A stretch of DNA of 64,000 nt from Streptomyces tanashiensis (GTDB lineage Bacteria; Actinomycetota; Actinomycetes; Streptomycetales; Streptomycetaceae): positions 62,001 through 126,000 of the forward strand of contig NZ_BMRZ01000003.1 in assembly GCF_014648895.1 (NCBI RefSeq). Reading direction: 5' to 3'. The notes under the pieces were generated by a model. The model was not told where the DNA came from. It was given only the letters and a program-made list of their open reading frames with translations, and did no database searches. Shown here piece after piece: positions 28,844-37,440 of this stretch. The first letter of the stretch is position 1. The number at the start of each line of letters is the position of its first letter. The position numbers and the translations under genes were made by a program.

Positions 28844-29135
28844 TTAGGCGGTCAGGTTCTCGCGGCGGACCCAGAGGGAGTACGTGGTGCCCTCGGGTCC
28901 GCCTCAGTGGCTCCACCCGACGGACGTGCCACATCTGCTCGACGAACGCGCCGAGACTCTCGATCTTGCACCCGCAGTCCAGCACGACCTCGATGCCGAT
29001 GCACGGGCTGCGAGGATTCCGCTTGTTGTCCGACTCGGTCCACCGGACCGGGTGCACATGCTCGGCCAGTCCTGTCCGCTGCACATCGTGCTTGATGTCG
29101 TGAGCCTTGGCGTATTCGTCCAGATCGTCGATCAC
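28844..29135 (-). pseudogene. Frameshifted small hypothetical protein
   Basis: From ATG 29135 about 75 codons read well (MIDDLDEYAKAHDIKHDVQR... to EQMWHVRRVEP, including a DCGCKIE motif). Near 28905 the sensible reading jumps to another frame that ends GTTYSLWVRRENLTA at a TAA (28846-28844). In either single frame the protein is truncated or runs into antisense sequence. It is a recently broken gene, a sequencing error, or less likely a programmed frameshift. Confidence 0.5.
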
Positions 29136-29400
29136 GAGAAGGTGGCTGGACCACTCCCCGGGCCATACGGCCTACAACGTGGACTCGCCGGCCACCGCCC
29201 GCTCGTACGCCGCTCGGTCAGTGCCGTGGTGACGCTGCCGTCCTTCGGGGGAGGCAAGCGAGGCCATGCGCTGCATCGCCCGCACCTACACCGTCACCGA
29301 CTGGTGGGAGACCGGTCACAAGGTGCTCAGACCGCAGGCCAGTTCATGCCCCGCCCGGATAGCATCCTGGTGGGGCACCTGCATTCGACAAAGGGGGACG
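29136..29400. other. Gene-free region upstream of the reverse transcriptase
   Basis: 265 bases with no convincing gene; a leftward 34-codon frame near 29270 is weak. Because defence reverse transcriptases are often linked to an upstream non-coding RNA, this is where a template RNA would be expected, but no defined structure was recognised by eye. Confidence 0.35.
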
Positions 29401-30900
29401 GTGGACCTTTCCGGCAGACTCACCAAAGCCAAGGATCTACTGATAGCGGGAGAAGCCGAATCGGAGGTCCCCGATGTCATCGGGTACCAGGACGTTTGGC
29501 ACCAGTGGGAACGGGGCTACCGTGAGACGCTGGAGCAGGCCATCGAGGACGGCGCGTGCGGCCCGGACAGCACCAGCATCATCGACTTCCCCAAGACGGA
29601 TCTGACCGTGCGGCCGGTAGCCCGTTTCTCCACCCGAGACCGGCTTATCTACGATGCTCTTGTCTTCACCATCGCCGATCAGATCGACCGCCATCTTCAT
29701 CCTGGCGTCTCCAGCTACCGATGGGACCGCTTCAAGGGCGAACCCAAGGGGTGGTGGCCCAACTGGCAGTCCTACCGGGCGAAGTCGCTGCGAACTATCC
29801 GATCCGACACTTCACTCAGGGTCGCCTACCTCGACATCGCGGCCTTCTACGAGCACATCGACGTGGCTATCCTCGGAGACGACCTAGAAGCGCTCGGTGG
29901 CGACGGTCGGGCCGCCGGTCACATCACCGATTTCCTCACCCGGTTTCAGACCATCAACCACGCTTGGGGCCTGCCTCAAGGACCGGACGCCTCTGGCATA
30001 CTCGCCAATCTCTACCTCGCCCCTGTCGACTCTTACCTGGCCCAGAACAGCGCCCGGTTCCTGCGCTACTCCGACGACATCAAGGTCTTCCACCCCAACT
30101 GGAGCGAGCTGCGCGATCTCTTCCTCGGTGTGAATAGTCAACTGCGCTCTAGAAGGCTCGCTATTTCTTCCAGCAAGACCGTCATCCTCGACCCCCAGGA
30201 CGCCCGGGAACGTGAAACCGACATCCGGCATGACTCCCTGGTTGGTGCCATTAGATACGGGCGTCCCCGCGCTCGGGAAAATATCGTGAACTACTTCGAG
30301 GAGATTGCTAAAGAGGGAAAATTCAATGGTAACCAGGTCCGCTTTATCCTTGGCCAGCTCCGCTGGCTTAGAGACGATCGCGCGGTCGGCTGGTGCCTGG
30401 ACAATCTCACTCGTCTCCCGCACGCCATCACGCACGTGTTCAAGTATCTCAATGCGGCCAAGTCCAGATCCTCTGAGGTCGAAAGCGCCCTGGCCCAGTT
30501 TCTGCACTCCAACCACAGCGCCTCCCACCCTCTGATTGAGCAGCGTGTCCTGCGCTACTTCATCGCCATGGGCTTCAAGGACGAACGAGTGAAAGAAGCG
30601 GCGTGGGCTGTTCTCGGGGACCGTAACAGGGTCGACTACGCCCGCGAGTTTGCCGCCCGCTATGTCGGACAGCATGCATCTATTGCCGAGGGTCAGTTGC
30701 TGCGCCACCGCTTCGAGGGAGAAACCAGCGCTGCTGTCCGGCGTGCCGTACTCGTCGCATTGTACGAGGCTGGCTACCTCTCGGCCCGCTACCGCAACGA
30801 GATTATGGCCTCCGTTCCTGGCATGGAATGGATTTGCAACTTCCTTGCTACTGACCCTTACATACGACCGCCCCGGATTGGACCCTATGTCTACTTCTGA
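29401..30900 (+). CDS. Defence-type reverse transcriptase (UG/Abi-like, SLATT-associated)
   Basis: A 499-residue protein starting at GTG 29401, eight bases after AAGGGGG. The palm motifs are present: VAYLDIAAFYEHID (first catalytic Asp), LPQGPDASGILANLYL, and the catalytic YSDD box at residues 223-226, followed by SSSKTVIL. The C-terminal 250 residues are helical and repeat-like without an identifiable maturase, Cas1 or nuclease domain, as in UG-type RTs rather than group II intron proteins or retrons. The downstream SLATT gene overlaps by 14 bases. Predicted role: phage defence. The UG subgroup is not assigned. Confidence 0.85.
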   Translation: MDLSGRLTKAKDLLIAGEAESEVPDVIGYQDVWHQWERGYRETLEQAIEDGACGPDSTSIIDFPKTDLTVRPVARFSTRDRLIYDALVFTIADQIDRHLHPGVSSYRWDRFKGEPKGWWPNWQSYRAKSLRTIRSDTSLRVAYLDIAAFYEHIDVAILGDDLEALGGDGRAAGHITDFLTRFQTINHAWGLPQGPDASGILANLYLAPVDSYLAQNSARFLRYSDDIKVFHPNWSELRDLFLGVNSQLRSRRLAISSSKTVILDPQDARERETDIRHDSLVGAIRYGRPRARENIVNYFEEIAKEGKFNGNQVRFILGQLRWLRDDRAVGWCLDNLTRLPHAITHVFKYLNAAKSRSSEVESALAQFLHSNHSASHPLIEQRVLRYFIAMGFKDERVKEAAWAVLGDRNRVDYAREFAARYVGQHASIAEGQLLRHRFEGETSAAVRRAVLVALYEAGYLSARYRNEIMASVPGMEWICNFLATDPYIRPPRIGPYVYF

Positions 30901-31378
30901 CATGCAGTTCGAGAGCATCAAGACCGAGCTGAAGCGCATTCAGAGCAACTGCCTCTACACCGCTCAGGGCTACTTCGAGGCGGCCAAGAGTGCCGAGAAG
31001 TGGGGGCGGCTGATGGTGTTCATCCCTGCCTGTGTGACCGCCGTCTCCAGCTTCCTGGTCGCGGTCAAGGTCGGCCCCGGAGTGTTCTTCAGTGGGCTCG
31101 GCGCCGTTGCCGGAGCCATAGCGGCCACCGCGGCCTTCTTGGGCTCGCCGAAGAAGGCCGCTGATCACCTCGCGTCCGCTCGTGCTTACACCGCACTCAA
31201 GCACCGCGCAGACACCGAGATCGGCCTCATGACCGAAGCTTCCGACCTGGCGGTCCTCGAGGCCAGAGCCCGAGAGTTGAGCGCCGACTATGTACGCATC
31301 ACCTCCACCGACACCCCGATGGCGAATAGGTTCTACGAGAAGGCGCGCCAGCGGATACAGCAGGGCTCGGCCGAGTAA
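30887..31378 (+). CDS. SLATT-domain two-helix membrane effector
   Basis: A 163-residue protein starting at ATG 30887, inside the 3' end of the RT gene. It has an N-terminal helical segment, two adjacent membrane helices (LMVFIPACVTAVSSFLVAV and FSGLGAVAGAIAATAAFLG), then a helical tail. This is the SLATT layout, a predicted pore-forming effector family known to be coupled to nucleotide-sensing systems and, in one subfamily, to reverse transcriptases. The overlap implies translational coupling. Inferred role: membrane damage triggered by the RT module. Confidence 0.8.
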   Translation: MSTSDMQFESIKTELKRIQSNCLYTAQGYFEAAKSAEKWGRLMVFIPACVTAVSSFLVAVKVGPGVFFSGLGAVAGAIAATAAFLGSPKKAADHLASARAYTALKHRADTEIGLMTEASDLAVLEARARELSADYVRITSTDTPMANRFYEKARQRIQQGSAE

Positions 31379-31654
31379 CAGCCGCCGAGCACACCGAAGG
31401 TCCCCGTTTGGGCGGTTGGCCCCCAACCGGCTCCCATGGGCACGGTGATGGTCCACAAAGCATCAACGGATCTGTCTCGTAATCGATCACAGACCCGGCC
31501 ACCTTGATGTTCCGGCGATGACGGTAGCGCTTACGGGGCGTCGGTTCGACCGTTAGCCGACGACTGCGCCTTCCCGCTGCTCAGCCCGTCCGAACGGGAA
31601 GTGGGCTCGAAGCGTGCGTAACGGTATGTGGGCACCCGCGTCGTTGTGTCCAGG
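31379..31654. other. Intergenic region, no gene seen
   Basis: About 275 bases between the convergent SLATT and serine-hydrolase genes. A leftward frame here includes RHRRNIKVAGSVIDYETD, which could be a gene remnant, but it is too short to identify. Confidence 0.3.
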
Positions 31655-32686
31655 TCACGAGAAGGCGGCAGCGCAGAAGGTGTTCCGTACGCCAGTCAGA
31701 GGATCGCGGTCGCGGGTGAGGTAGAGCTTGTTGGTGAGGAGGACTGCCCAGCGCTGCCGTTTCGGGCTGATCCACATGCCGGTGCCGGTGAAGCCGTAGT
31801 GGACCCAGACGCCCTCGCGTAGCTCGGTGCCGGTGGCGGGGTGCCAGAAGAGGCCGCGGACGGGAGTGAGTTCGCCGGTGCGGACGCGGAGGGAGTCGGC
31901 GATCCAGGTCGGGCCGAGGGCCGCCTGTGTCGGGGTGAGCATGTGTTGGAGGAAGCGGCTGAGGTCGGCGAGGGTGGAGAAGGCGCCGGCGATGCCACAT
32001 GTGCCGCCGAGGAGGCGGGCGGAGAAGTCGTGGGCGGTGCCCTTGAGGTGGGTGCCGGTTTCCTCGGCGAGTTCGGTGGGGGCGCAGCGGGCGATCATGT
32101 CCGCGGGCAGGGGACCGAAGCGGGTCTCGGTCATGCCGAGGGGGTCCCAGATCCGGCTTGCGGCCAGGTGGTCGAGGGGTTGGCCGGCGAGGTACTCGGC
32201 CAGGTAGCCGAGGATCAGGGCGGCTCGGTCGGTGTACTCGACGGCCTGGCTGGGTTCGCGGTGGAGGGCTTCGTGGAGGACGCCGTCGCGGATGTCCTGG
32301 GGGTCGGTGCCGTAGAGGTTCTTGAGGTTGGCGCGGAGAGGCAGGCCGGCCGTGTGGGTCAGGAGTTCGTGCGTGGTGACCTGGGCGAGCGGGTGGCCGG
32401 CGACCTTGGGCCAGAAGCTGCCGAGCGGGGTGTGGAGCTGGAGCTTGCCCTCTTCGACGAGGGCGCCGATGACGGACCACACGGCGACGATCTTGGTGAG
32501 GCTGGCGATGTCGAAGACGGTGTCCAGTCGCATGGGCTCGTCGTGGACGGCCGGGTCGAGGAGGCCGACGGCCCCGCTCGCCGTCGTACCGGAGGCGTTG
32601 CCGACGGCCCAGACCGCCCCCGGGTAGACCCGGTCGCGGACGCCGTCCTGGAGGAGCTGCTCAATGCGCGGGATGTCGAGCGTCAT
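31655..32686 (-). CDS. Serine hydrolase (beta-lactamase class C-like)
   Basis: A 343-residue protein starting at ATG 32686. The catalytic S-x-x-K motif is SLTK (FDIASLTKIVAVW), and a YTD box (EYTDRAALILGYL) takes the place of the Y-x-N motif. HYGFTGTGMWISPKR is a candidate for the third motif region. No signal peptide is seen, so it is probably cytoplasmic, unlike secreted DD-peptidases. It is the last gene of the leftward operon, 54 bases after the glycosyltransferase. It may hydrolyse an ester, amide or lactam in the product of this cluster. Confidence 0.82.
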   Translation of the reverse strand: MTLDIPRIEQLLQDGVRDRVYPGAVWAVGNASGTTASGAVGLLDPAVHDEPMRLDTVFDIASLTKIVAVWSVIGALVEEGKLQLHTPLGSFWPKVAGHPLAQVTTHELLTHTAGLPLRANLKNLYGTDPQDIRDGVLHEALHREPSQAVEYTDRAALILGYLAEYLAGQPLDHLAASRIWDPLGMTETRFGPLPADMIARCAPTELAEETGTHLKGTAHDFSARLLGGTCGIAGAFSTLADLSRFLQHMLTPTQAALGPTWIADSLRVRTGELTPVRGLFWHPATGTELREGVWVHYGFTGTGMWISPKRQRWAVLLTNKLYLTRDRDPLTGVRNTFCAAAFS

Positions 32687-32740
32687 GGTGCTCCGATCGT
32701 AGTGAGACGGCCGGGCCTGGTGGGGGTGCGCCACGGGTGA

Positions 32741-33844
32741 TTAGGCGAGCCGCTGGCCGAACTCGGCGAGGGCCGTGGCGGTGGCGCTCAGAGGGAAGCG
32801 GGCCGCGTTGATGGCGCCGGCTGCGCGGAGCGCCGGCAGGAGGCCGGGGCTGGTGCGGAGGCGGTCGAGTTCGCGGGCGACGGCATGCGGGTCGGCGAAG
32901 TCGGTGGCGAGACCGGTGCCTCCCAGTGCCTCGGTGAGACCGGGAACGGGTTGGTAGAGGACGGGGAGGCCGCATGCCTGGGCTTCGAGCGCGACGAGGC
33001 CCATGGCCTCCAGTGTCGTGGAGGGCATGACGAGGACATCGTGGTCGGCGAAGGTCCTCCAGAGCTGTGTCCGACGTAGCCAGCCGAGGTATCGCACATG
33101 TACTCCGCGCTGGTGGAGGCGGGGGCGGATGGCGTGGAACTCGGCTCGTGGTGCTGCGATGGACAGCTCGGCGGACTGGGTGAGAGGGAGGGCCGAGAGG
33201 AGGGTGCCGAAGCCTTTTTCGGGGGTGAGTCGTCCCGCGTACAGGATCCGCAGGTGACTGGAGGGCTGGTTCCGGCGCCGTGGGGGAGGGCTGGCGATGA
33301 GGTGGTCCGGGATCCCCCAGGGGATCTTCTCGATCTTGCGGCGTCGGGTGTCGGAGGCGAGGAGAAGCAGTCGGTCCGCCATCGCGCCGGTCGGCACCAC
33401 GATCACGTCGGCGGCCCAGGCTGCCTCGCGCAGGGTGGCCAGCTGTTCGGGGTGCGTTTCGGCGAAGAGGAGATCGGTCCCGTGGACCAGGGCGATCCGA
33501 GGGAGCTTCGGGAAGGCTCTGAGTAGGGCCGGTGTGGCGCCGAAGGCCAGGTGCTGCAGATGCAGGACTCCGGCGTCGCCCGGATCCACCGCCTCGGCCA
33601 GGACTCGCTGGAGGGTGGCGACGTAGCGGCGGAAGGCGTACCCCGTCAGGCACTTTCCCGGCGCCTGCACCAGCTCCAGACCCGCCGGCATGGGCGGCCG
33701 CGGGCCCCTGCGCTCGGGCGCGAGCATGAAAGCGCGGGCGGGCAGGAGGGGAGCGCGGCCGGTGTACAGGTCGAGGAAGAGCTCGACGCTTCCGCCGGGG
33801 CTCGGGAACGGCAGGTCGAGGGCTGTGACGACGGTGGCGTTCAC
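32741..33844 (-). CDS. GT4-family glycosyltransferase
   Basis: A 367-residue GT-B enzyme starting at GTG 33844, coupled by a four-base overlap to the gene before it. The N-domain begins ATVVTALDLPFPSPGGSVELF. The C-domain has ILYAGRLTPEKGFGTLLSAL and the nucleotide-sugar E-x7-E motif in EAMGLVALEAQACGLPVL. It transfers a sugar from an NDP-sugar with retention of configuration; the acceptor is not known. Its position in the operon suggests it glycosylates the product of the enolpyruvyl/deaminase steps. Confidence 0.85.
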   Translation of the reverse strand: MNATVVTALDLPFPSPGGSVELFLDLYTGRAPLLPARAFMLAPERRGPRPPMPAGLELVQAPGKCLTGYAFRRYVATLQRVLAEAVDPGDAGVLHLQHLAFGATPALLRAFPKLPRIALVHGTDLLFAETHPEQLATLREAAWAADVIVVPTGAMADRLLLLASDTRRRKIEKIPWGIPDHLIASPPPRRRNQPSSHLRILYAGRLTPEKGFGTLLSALPLTQSAELSIAAPRAEFHAIRPRLHQRGVHVRYLGWLRRTQLWRTFADHDVLVMPSTTLEAMGLVALEAQACGLPVLYQPVPGLTEALGGTGLATDFADPHAVARELDRLRTSPGLLPALRAAGAINAARFPLSATATALAEFGQRLA

Positions 33845-34377
33845 GCGGGGCCTCCCGGGTTCTCCTCGTAGAGGCGTGACGTTTCGATGCCCTGGCTGGC
33901 CCGGTACTTCAGGCCGTGGTTCTGGTAGCTGGCCGTGGCGCCGAGGGCTTGGAAGAAGACCAACTTGCCGAACGTCATGCGTGGGTAGACCCGGACTGGT
34001 CGGCTCGCCCGGATCTCCAGGGTCCAGCGGATGGCGTGGCCCTGGTGCCCGAGGGGAGCGGACACGTGGACCCAGATGCCGAGCGCGCCGATCGTCCGGT
34101 CGCCGTTGAGGAACTGCGCGTACGCTTCCGAGCCGGTCCGCTCGTACGTCGTCCCCAGGTAGAGGACCTCCGGCTGCAGCACGTACCCGGACTCGGGGAT
34201 CGGCACCTCCTGGAAGTCGGTCGGCCGCGCCGCGTCCAGTGAGCCGTCGTGGAAGCGGAGGGTGTCGCCGAGACGCCAGTCGTAGGCGTTGGGGGAGATC
34301 CTCCGCGGCTCGTACGGTTCGATGGTGATCTCACCGGCGGCCCTGGCGGCGGCAATGGCGGGGCCGGTGATGATCAC
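33841..34377 (-). CDS. dCTP deaminase-like protein, paralog 2 (catalytic Glu kept)
   Basis: A 178-residue protein from GTG 34377 (VIITGPAIAAARAAGEITIEPY...). It has the dCTP deaminase/dUTPase trimer fold: ISPNAYDWRLGDTL, LQPEVLYLGTT and RVYPRMTFGKLVFF. The beta strand that carries the general-base Glu reads WTLEI, so the Glu is kept. The phosphate-binding RSSxxRxG stretch is replaced by GDRTIGALG. It overlaps its paralog upstream by GTGA and the glycosyltransferase downstream. It may form a mixed trimer with the paralog. Confidence 0.8.
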   Translation of the reverse strand: MIITGPAIAAARAAGEITIEPYEPRRISPNAYDWRLGDTLRFHDGSLDAARPTDFQEVPIPESGYVLQPEVLYLGTTYERTGSEAYAQFLNGDRTIGALGIWVHVSAPLGHQGHAIRWTLEIRASRPVRVYPRMTFGKLVFFQALGATASYQNHGLKYRASQGIETSRLYEENPGGPA

Positions 34378-34913
34378 GAGGCCACCGCCCCGAGGGCGGC
34401 GAGGTCGCGCCAGTACGCGGAGGGCTGGGGGCCGGCGGACGACTGGTACTTGCCCGCGTAGAGCGCCACCGGACCGACCGAAACGAAGAACATGATCTGT
34501 CCGATCCGCATGCCCGGGTACACGCGCAGCGGCCGGATCGGGGAGAGCATGAGCGTCCACTGGCCGTGGAAGCCGATGTCGCCGATGGGAGCGGTGATCT
34601 CGACGAACAGGCCGAGGCGGCCGACCGAGGAGCGGCCGAAGAGCAGGGGCACGAAGGTGTCCGAGCCGACCTCCTCGATGGTGTGGCCGAGGTAGAGCTG
34701 GCCGGGCTGGAGCTCGAAGCCGTCCGGCCCGATCTCGATCGAGTCGGTGGCGTTCGGCTTGTGGGCGTCCAGGGCGTGGGCGGTGTAGGTGAGCAGGGTC
34801 CCGCCGAGCCGGACGTTGTAGCTGTTCGGGTTCACCTGCGTCGGCTCGAACGGGGAGATGCGGATGCGGCCGTCGGCCGCGGCCTGGGTGATCTCGGGGC
34901 CGGTGAGGATCAT
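34374..34913 (-). CDS. dCTP deaminase-like protein, paralog 1 (catalytic Glu lost)
   Basis: A 179-residue protein from ATG 34913 (MILTGPEITQAAADGRIRIS...). The family blocks NPNSYNVRLGGTL, LQPGQLYLGHT and the substrate loop GRSSVGRLGLFVE are intact. The strand that should carry the catalytic Glu reads WTLML, with Met in place of Glu. The two paralogs are therefore complementary: each keeps what the other has lost. Family active sites lie at subunit interfaces, so an obligate heteromer is conceivable. Substrate could be a cytidine nucleotide. Confidence 0.82.
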   Translation of the reverse strand: MILTGPEITQAAADGRIRISPFEPTQVNPNSYNVRLGGTLLTYTAHALDAHKPNATDSIEIGPDGFELQPGQLYLGHTIEEVGSDTFVPLLFGRSSVGRLGLFVEITAPIGDIGFHGQWTLMLSPIRPLRVYPGMRIGQIMFFVSVGPVALYAGKYQSSAGPQPSAYWRDLAALGAVAS

Positions 34914-36124
34914 CGGGAGTCTCCATCGGTGAGCGTGCGCTGTACGGCCTGGCTGAGACGGATGCCGGCCTGCCGGGTGCGGCCCCCGAGGTACGCGTCG
35001 GCGAGATAGCCGGTGGTCAGTACGGTCGGCAGGCGGTCGGGCAGGGGGTGGGGCGTGGACACGACCGGGCCCGCTTGCGCGGTGAGGCGGGCGAAGAGGG
35101 CTGCTGGGTCTGTGAGGAAGCGCTCGGGTACGTGGGCGTGCACGAGCTGGTTGTCGAAGGGCTCGATGGCCAGGAGATCGCCCTGCGTAAGTACGGTCCC
35201 TAACTGGGGAGACCGAAGCGCTGTCTCGTTCAGCAGCACGGCTTCGGCCCCCAGACCGTTGTGGAGGCGGTCGGCGACGTCGGAGAGCAGGGCGCGACGG
35301 TCGAGCGGACCGTTCGCGTACGGGGGCCGGAGCAAACCGAGCGGTGCGCGCAGTTCCTCGTGGATGGCGTCGATGGCCTCCCGTATACGCCCGAGTTCGT
35401 GGGGGAGGGCGGCTGCCGGCGGGAAGGAGCCCACCTGGGCGGCCCAGCCCGCGCCCACGGGTTCAGCCAGCGCGTACCCGGTCGCGAGTTCACGCCCCTT
35501 GAGGACGAGCGTGTCCCCGACGGACACCGGCTTCGGACGCTCGCTGTGACAGTGCCCGGCGAAGACGACGTCCAGGAACGGACAGGCAGCGGCCAGCTTG
35601 AGGTCCTCGTCGAACCCGGAGTGGCTGAGCACCACCCAGGAGTCGGCCCGGTGGTGATGGGCCAGCATCAGCTTGCGCAATGCCTGGACCGGTTCGATGA
35701 CACGGTGTCCGGCGCGCTGGTCGGCGGGGATGGCATTGAACGCCTGGGGACCGATGACGCCCGTGACGGCGACGCGGCGGGTGCCGACACGCACGAGGCG
35801 GGCAGGACGAAAGAGCGGATTGCCGGTCTCGGCGTCGACGGCGTTCGCGCACACCGTGATGGCGTGGAGGTCCGGTCGGAAGTAGTGGCCCCAGCCGTGG
35901 TTGCCCGGAGCTACGGTGTCGTAGAGACGGACCAGGACGTCCCGCTCGATCCGGCCCTGACCGAGCCGGTAGTAGCCCGTGCCCTCGAAGAAGTCCCCGC
36001 AGTCGACGACGAAGCTGTCGTGCCTCATGGCGTGCAGGTGCGCGAGCATCGGTACGGCGTCGTCGAAGGTCGAGTGGAAGTCGGTGGTGGCGATGATTCG
36101 CTGGAAGTGTCTGGCTGCGGTCAT
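34910..36124 (-). CDS. Cytosolic 5'-nucleotidase-like metallophosphatase
   Basis: A 404-residue protein from ATG 36124, ATGA-coupled to the MurA-like gene. Calcineurin-type metal motifs are in order: TTDFHS, CGDFFEGTG, PGNHGWGHYF, LSHSGFDEDLKLA and FAGHCHSERPKP. A UshA-like C-terminal substrate domain follows (LLNETALRSPQLGTVLTQGDLLAIEPFDNQL). There is no signal peptide, in contrast to periplasmic UshA, so it acts inside the cell, presumably on a phosphorylated intermediate of this operon. Confidence 0.85.
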   Translation of the reverse strand: MTAARHFQRIIATTDFHSTFDDAVPMLAHLHAMRHDSFVVDCGDFFEGTGYYRLGQGRIERDVLVRLYDTVAPGNHGWGHYFRPDLHAITVCANAVDAETGNPLFRPARLVRVGTRRVAVTGVIGPQAFNAIPADQRAGHRVIEPVQALRKLMLAHHHRADSWVVLSHSGFDEDLKLAAACPFLDVVFAGHCHSERPKPVSVGDTLVLKGRELATGYALAEPVGAGWAAQVGSFPPAAALPHELGRIREAIDAIHEELRAPLGLLRPPYANGPLDRRALLSDVADRLHNGLGAEAVLLNETALRSPQLGTVLTQGDLLAIEPFDNQLVHAHVPERFLTDPAALFARLTAQAGPVVSTPHPLPDRLPTVLTTGYLADAYLGGRTRQAGIRLSQAVQRTLTDGDSR

Positions 36125-37440
36125 GGGGTGACCTCGCAGATGTCGGCGCCGAGCGCGAGGAGCTTGCCGGGCAGGTCGGCGTGCCCGCGGCGGATCTGGT
36201 CGACCCCGCCGAGCGTGGTGACGCCACGGGCGGTGAGCCCGGCGACCATCAGCGCCGAACCCGTGCGGATGTCGGTCGCCTCCACTCCGGCACCCGTCAG
36301 CCGCTGGGGTCCGGTGAACCGGCACTCGGTGGAGGACAGTTCGGTGATCTCCCCGCCCATGCGGACGAGCTGCGGGACGAGGTTGCTGTGGCGCCCGGGG
36401 TTGATCGGATCCGAGAACAGGTGCGTGCCGGGGAAGCCCAGGGCGAGGCCGAGGAGCGGCGGTTCGAAGTCGGCGTCGAGGCCGTTGGGGGCGAGGGTGG
36501 CCATGGCACGCAGGGGGCGGCCGGTCGGCTGGGTGTTCCGGCCGTGAACGACGAGTGCCTCGGCTTCATCGGCCGTGGGGATGCCCATCCGGTTCAGGGC
36601 GACAACCAATGGTGCGATGTCGGGTCCGTGGATGCCCTCGATCCGTGCCGTGCCACCGGTGGCGGCCACGGCACAGGCCAGGGTCCCGGCCTCGATCTTG
36701 TCTCCCGGCACCTTCCAGGCGGGTACGTCCTCCGAGGCGGAAGACGGCGGTACGAGGGTGAGGATGCGCTCGCCGGCACGGTACGCGTACCCCACGGTCG
36801 TCAGAGCGTCCAGAACGCAGAGGACCTCCGGGGAGAGGTTCGGCTGCCCGAGTCGAAGCGGTGTACCCGCGACCACGGCGCGCAGCACCGCGGCGATCGT
36901 CGCCCCGCGCGAGCGGAACGGCAGGACCAGCGACACCGTGCCACGGACCGCCTTGCCGACTTCGACCACGTACCCACGATCGTCCACGCGGACGCGGTCG
37001 CCGAAGGCTTCGTACACCTTGAAGTGCTGCTCCATCCCGCGGTCGCCGATCCGGCATCCGCCCGGCCAAGGAAGCCGGGCACGGCCGCACAGGGCGATCA
37101 GAGCGGGGACGAGGTAGTACGAGGCGCGGATGCTGGAAGCGGCCTCGCCCAGGCCGTCGGGCGTCGGGGTCGCCTCGCCGGGGAGGACGAGGACGGCGTG
37201 GCTGTCACCCACCGGGTGGGCGGTGTTCCAGCCCACCTGGTGCAGCAGGCCCAGCAGCGTCTGGACATCCGAGCTGGCGGGGACGTTGTCGAGACGTACG
37301 GGGCGAAGGAGGGCAGCCGCAGCGGCGACGAGCGGGAGCGCGGCGTTCTTCGAACCGTCGACTGTCACTGCACCGGCGAGGGGCGGGCCGGGCCGGATGG
37401 CGATCACCTGGGATGTGACGGCGGGGACGCGGGGGCTCAC
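36121..37440 (-). CDS. MurA-like enolpyruvyl transferase
   Basis: A 439-residue member of the EPSP synthase/MurA fold, starting at GTG 37440. It has the catalytic SKNAALPL lysine-asparagine, NVPASSDVQTLLGLL, and the loop PGGCRIGDRGMEQH, whose Cys matches the PEP-binding Cys115 of MurA. KIEAGTLACAVAATGG and the DIRTGSALMVAGL block are also conserved. Paralogs of this type, such as NikO/PolA in peptidyl nucleoside pathways, put enolpyruvate on a nucleotide instead of UDP-GlcNAc. Its nucleotide-enzyme neighbours favour such a role over cell-wall synthesis. Confidence 0.85.
   Translation of the reverse strand: MSPRVPAVTSQVIAIRPGPPLAGAVTVDGSKNAALPLVAAAAALLRPVRLDNVPASSDVQTLLGLLHQVGWNTAHPVGDSHAVLVLPGEATPTPDGLGEAASSIRASYYLVPALIALCGRARLPWPGGCRIGDRGMEQHFKVYEAFGDRVRVDDRGYVVEVGKAVRGTVSLVLPFRSRGATIAAVLRAVVAGTPLRLGQPNLSPEVLCVLDALTTVGYAYRAGERILTLVPPSSASEDVPAWKVPGDKIEAGTLACAVAATGGTARIEGIHGPDIAPLVVALNRMGIPTADEAEALVVHGRNTQPTGRPLRAMATLAPNGLDADFEPPLLGLALGFPGTHLFSDPINPGRHSNLVPQLVRMGGEITELSSTECRFTGPQRLTGAGVEATDIRTGSALMVAGLTARGVTTLGGVDQIRRGHADLPGKLLALGADICEVTP

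Noticed and set aside
29401..30900. Retron or group II intron reverse transcriptase
   Set aside because: No maturase or endonuclease domain, no msr/msd-like inverted repeats seen, and the SLATT partner points to a UG-type RT.
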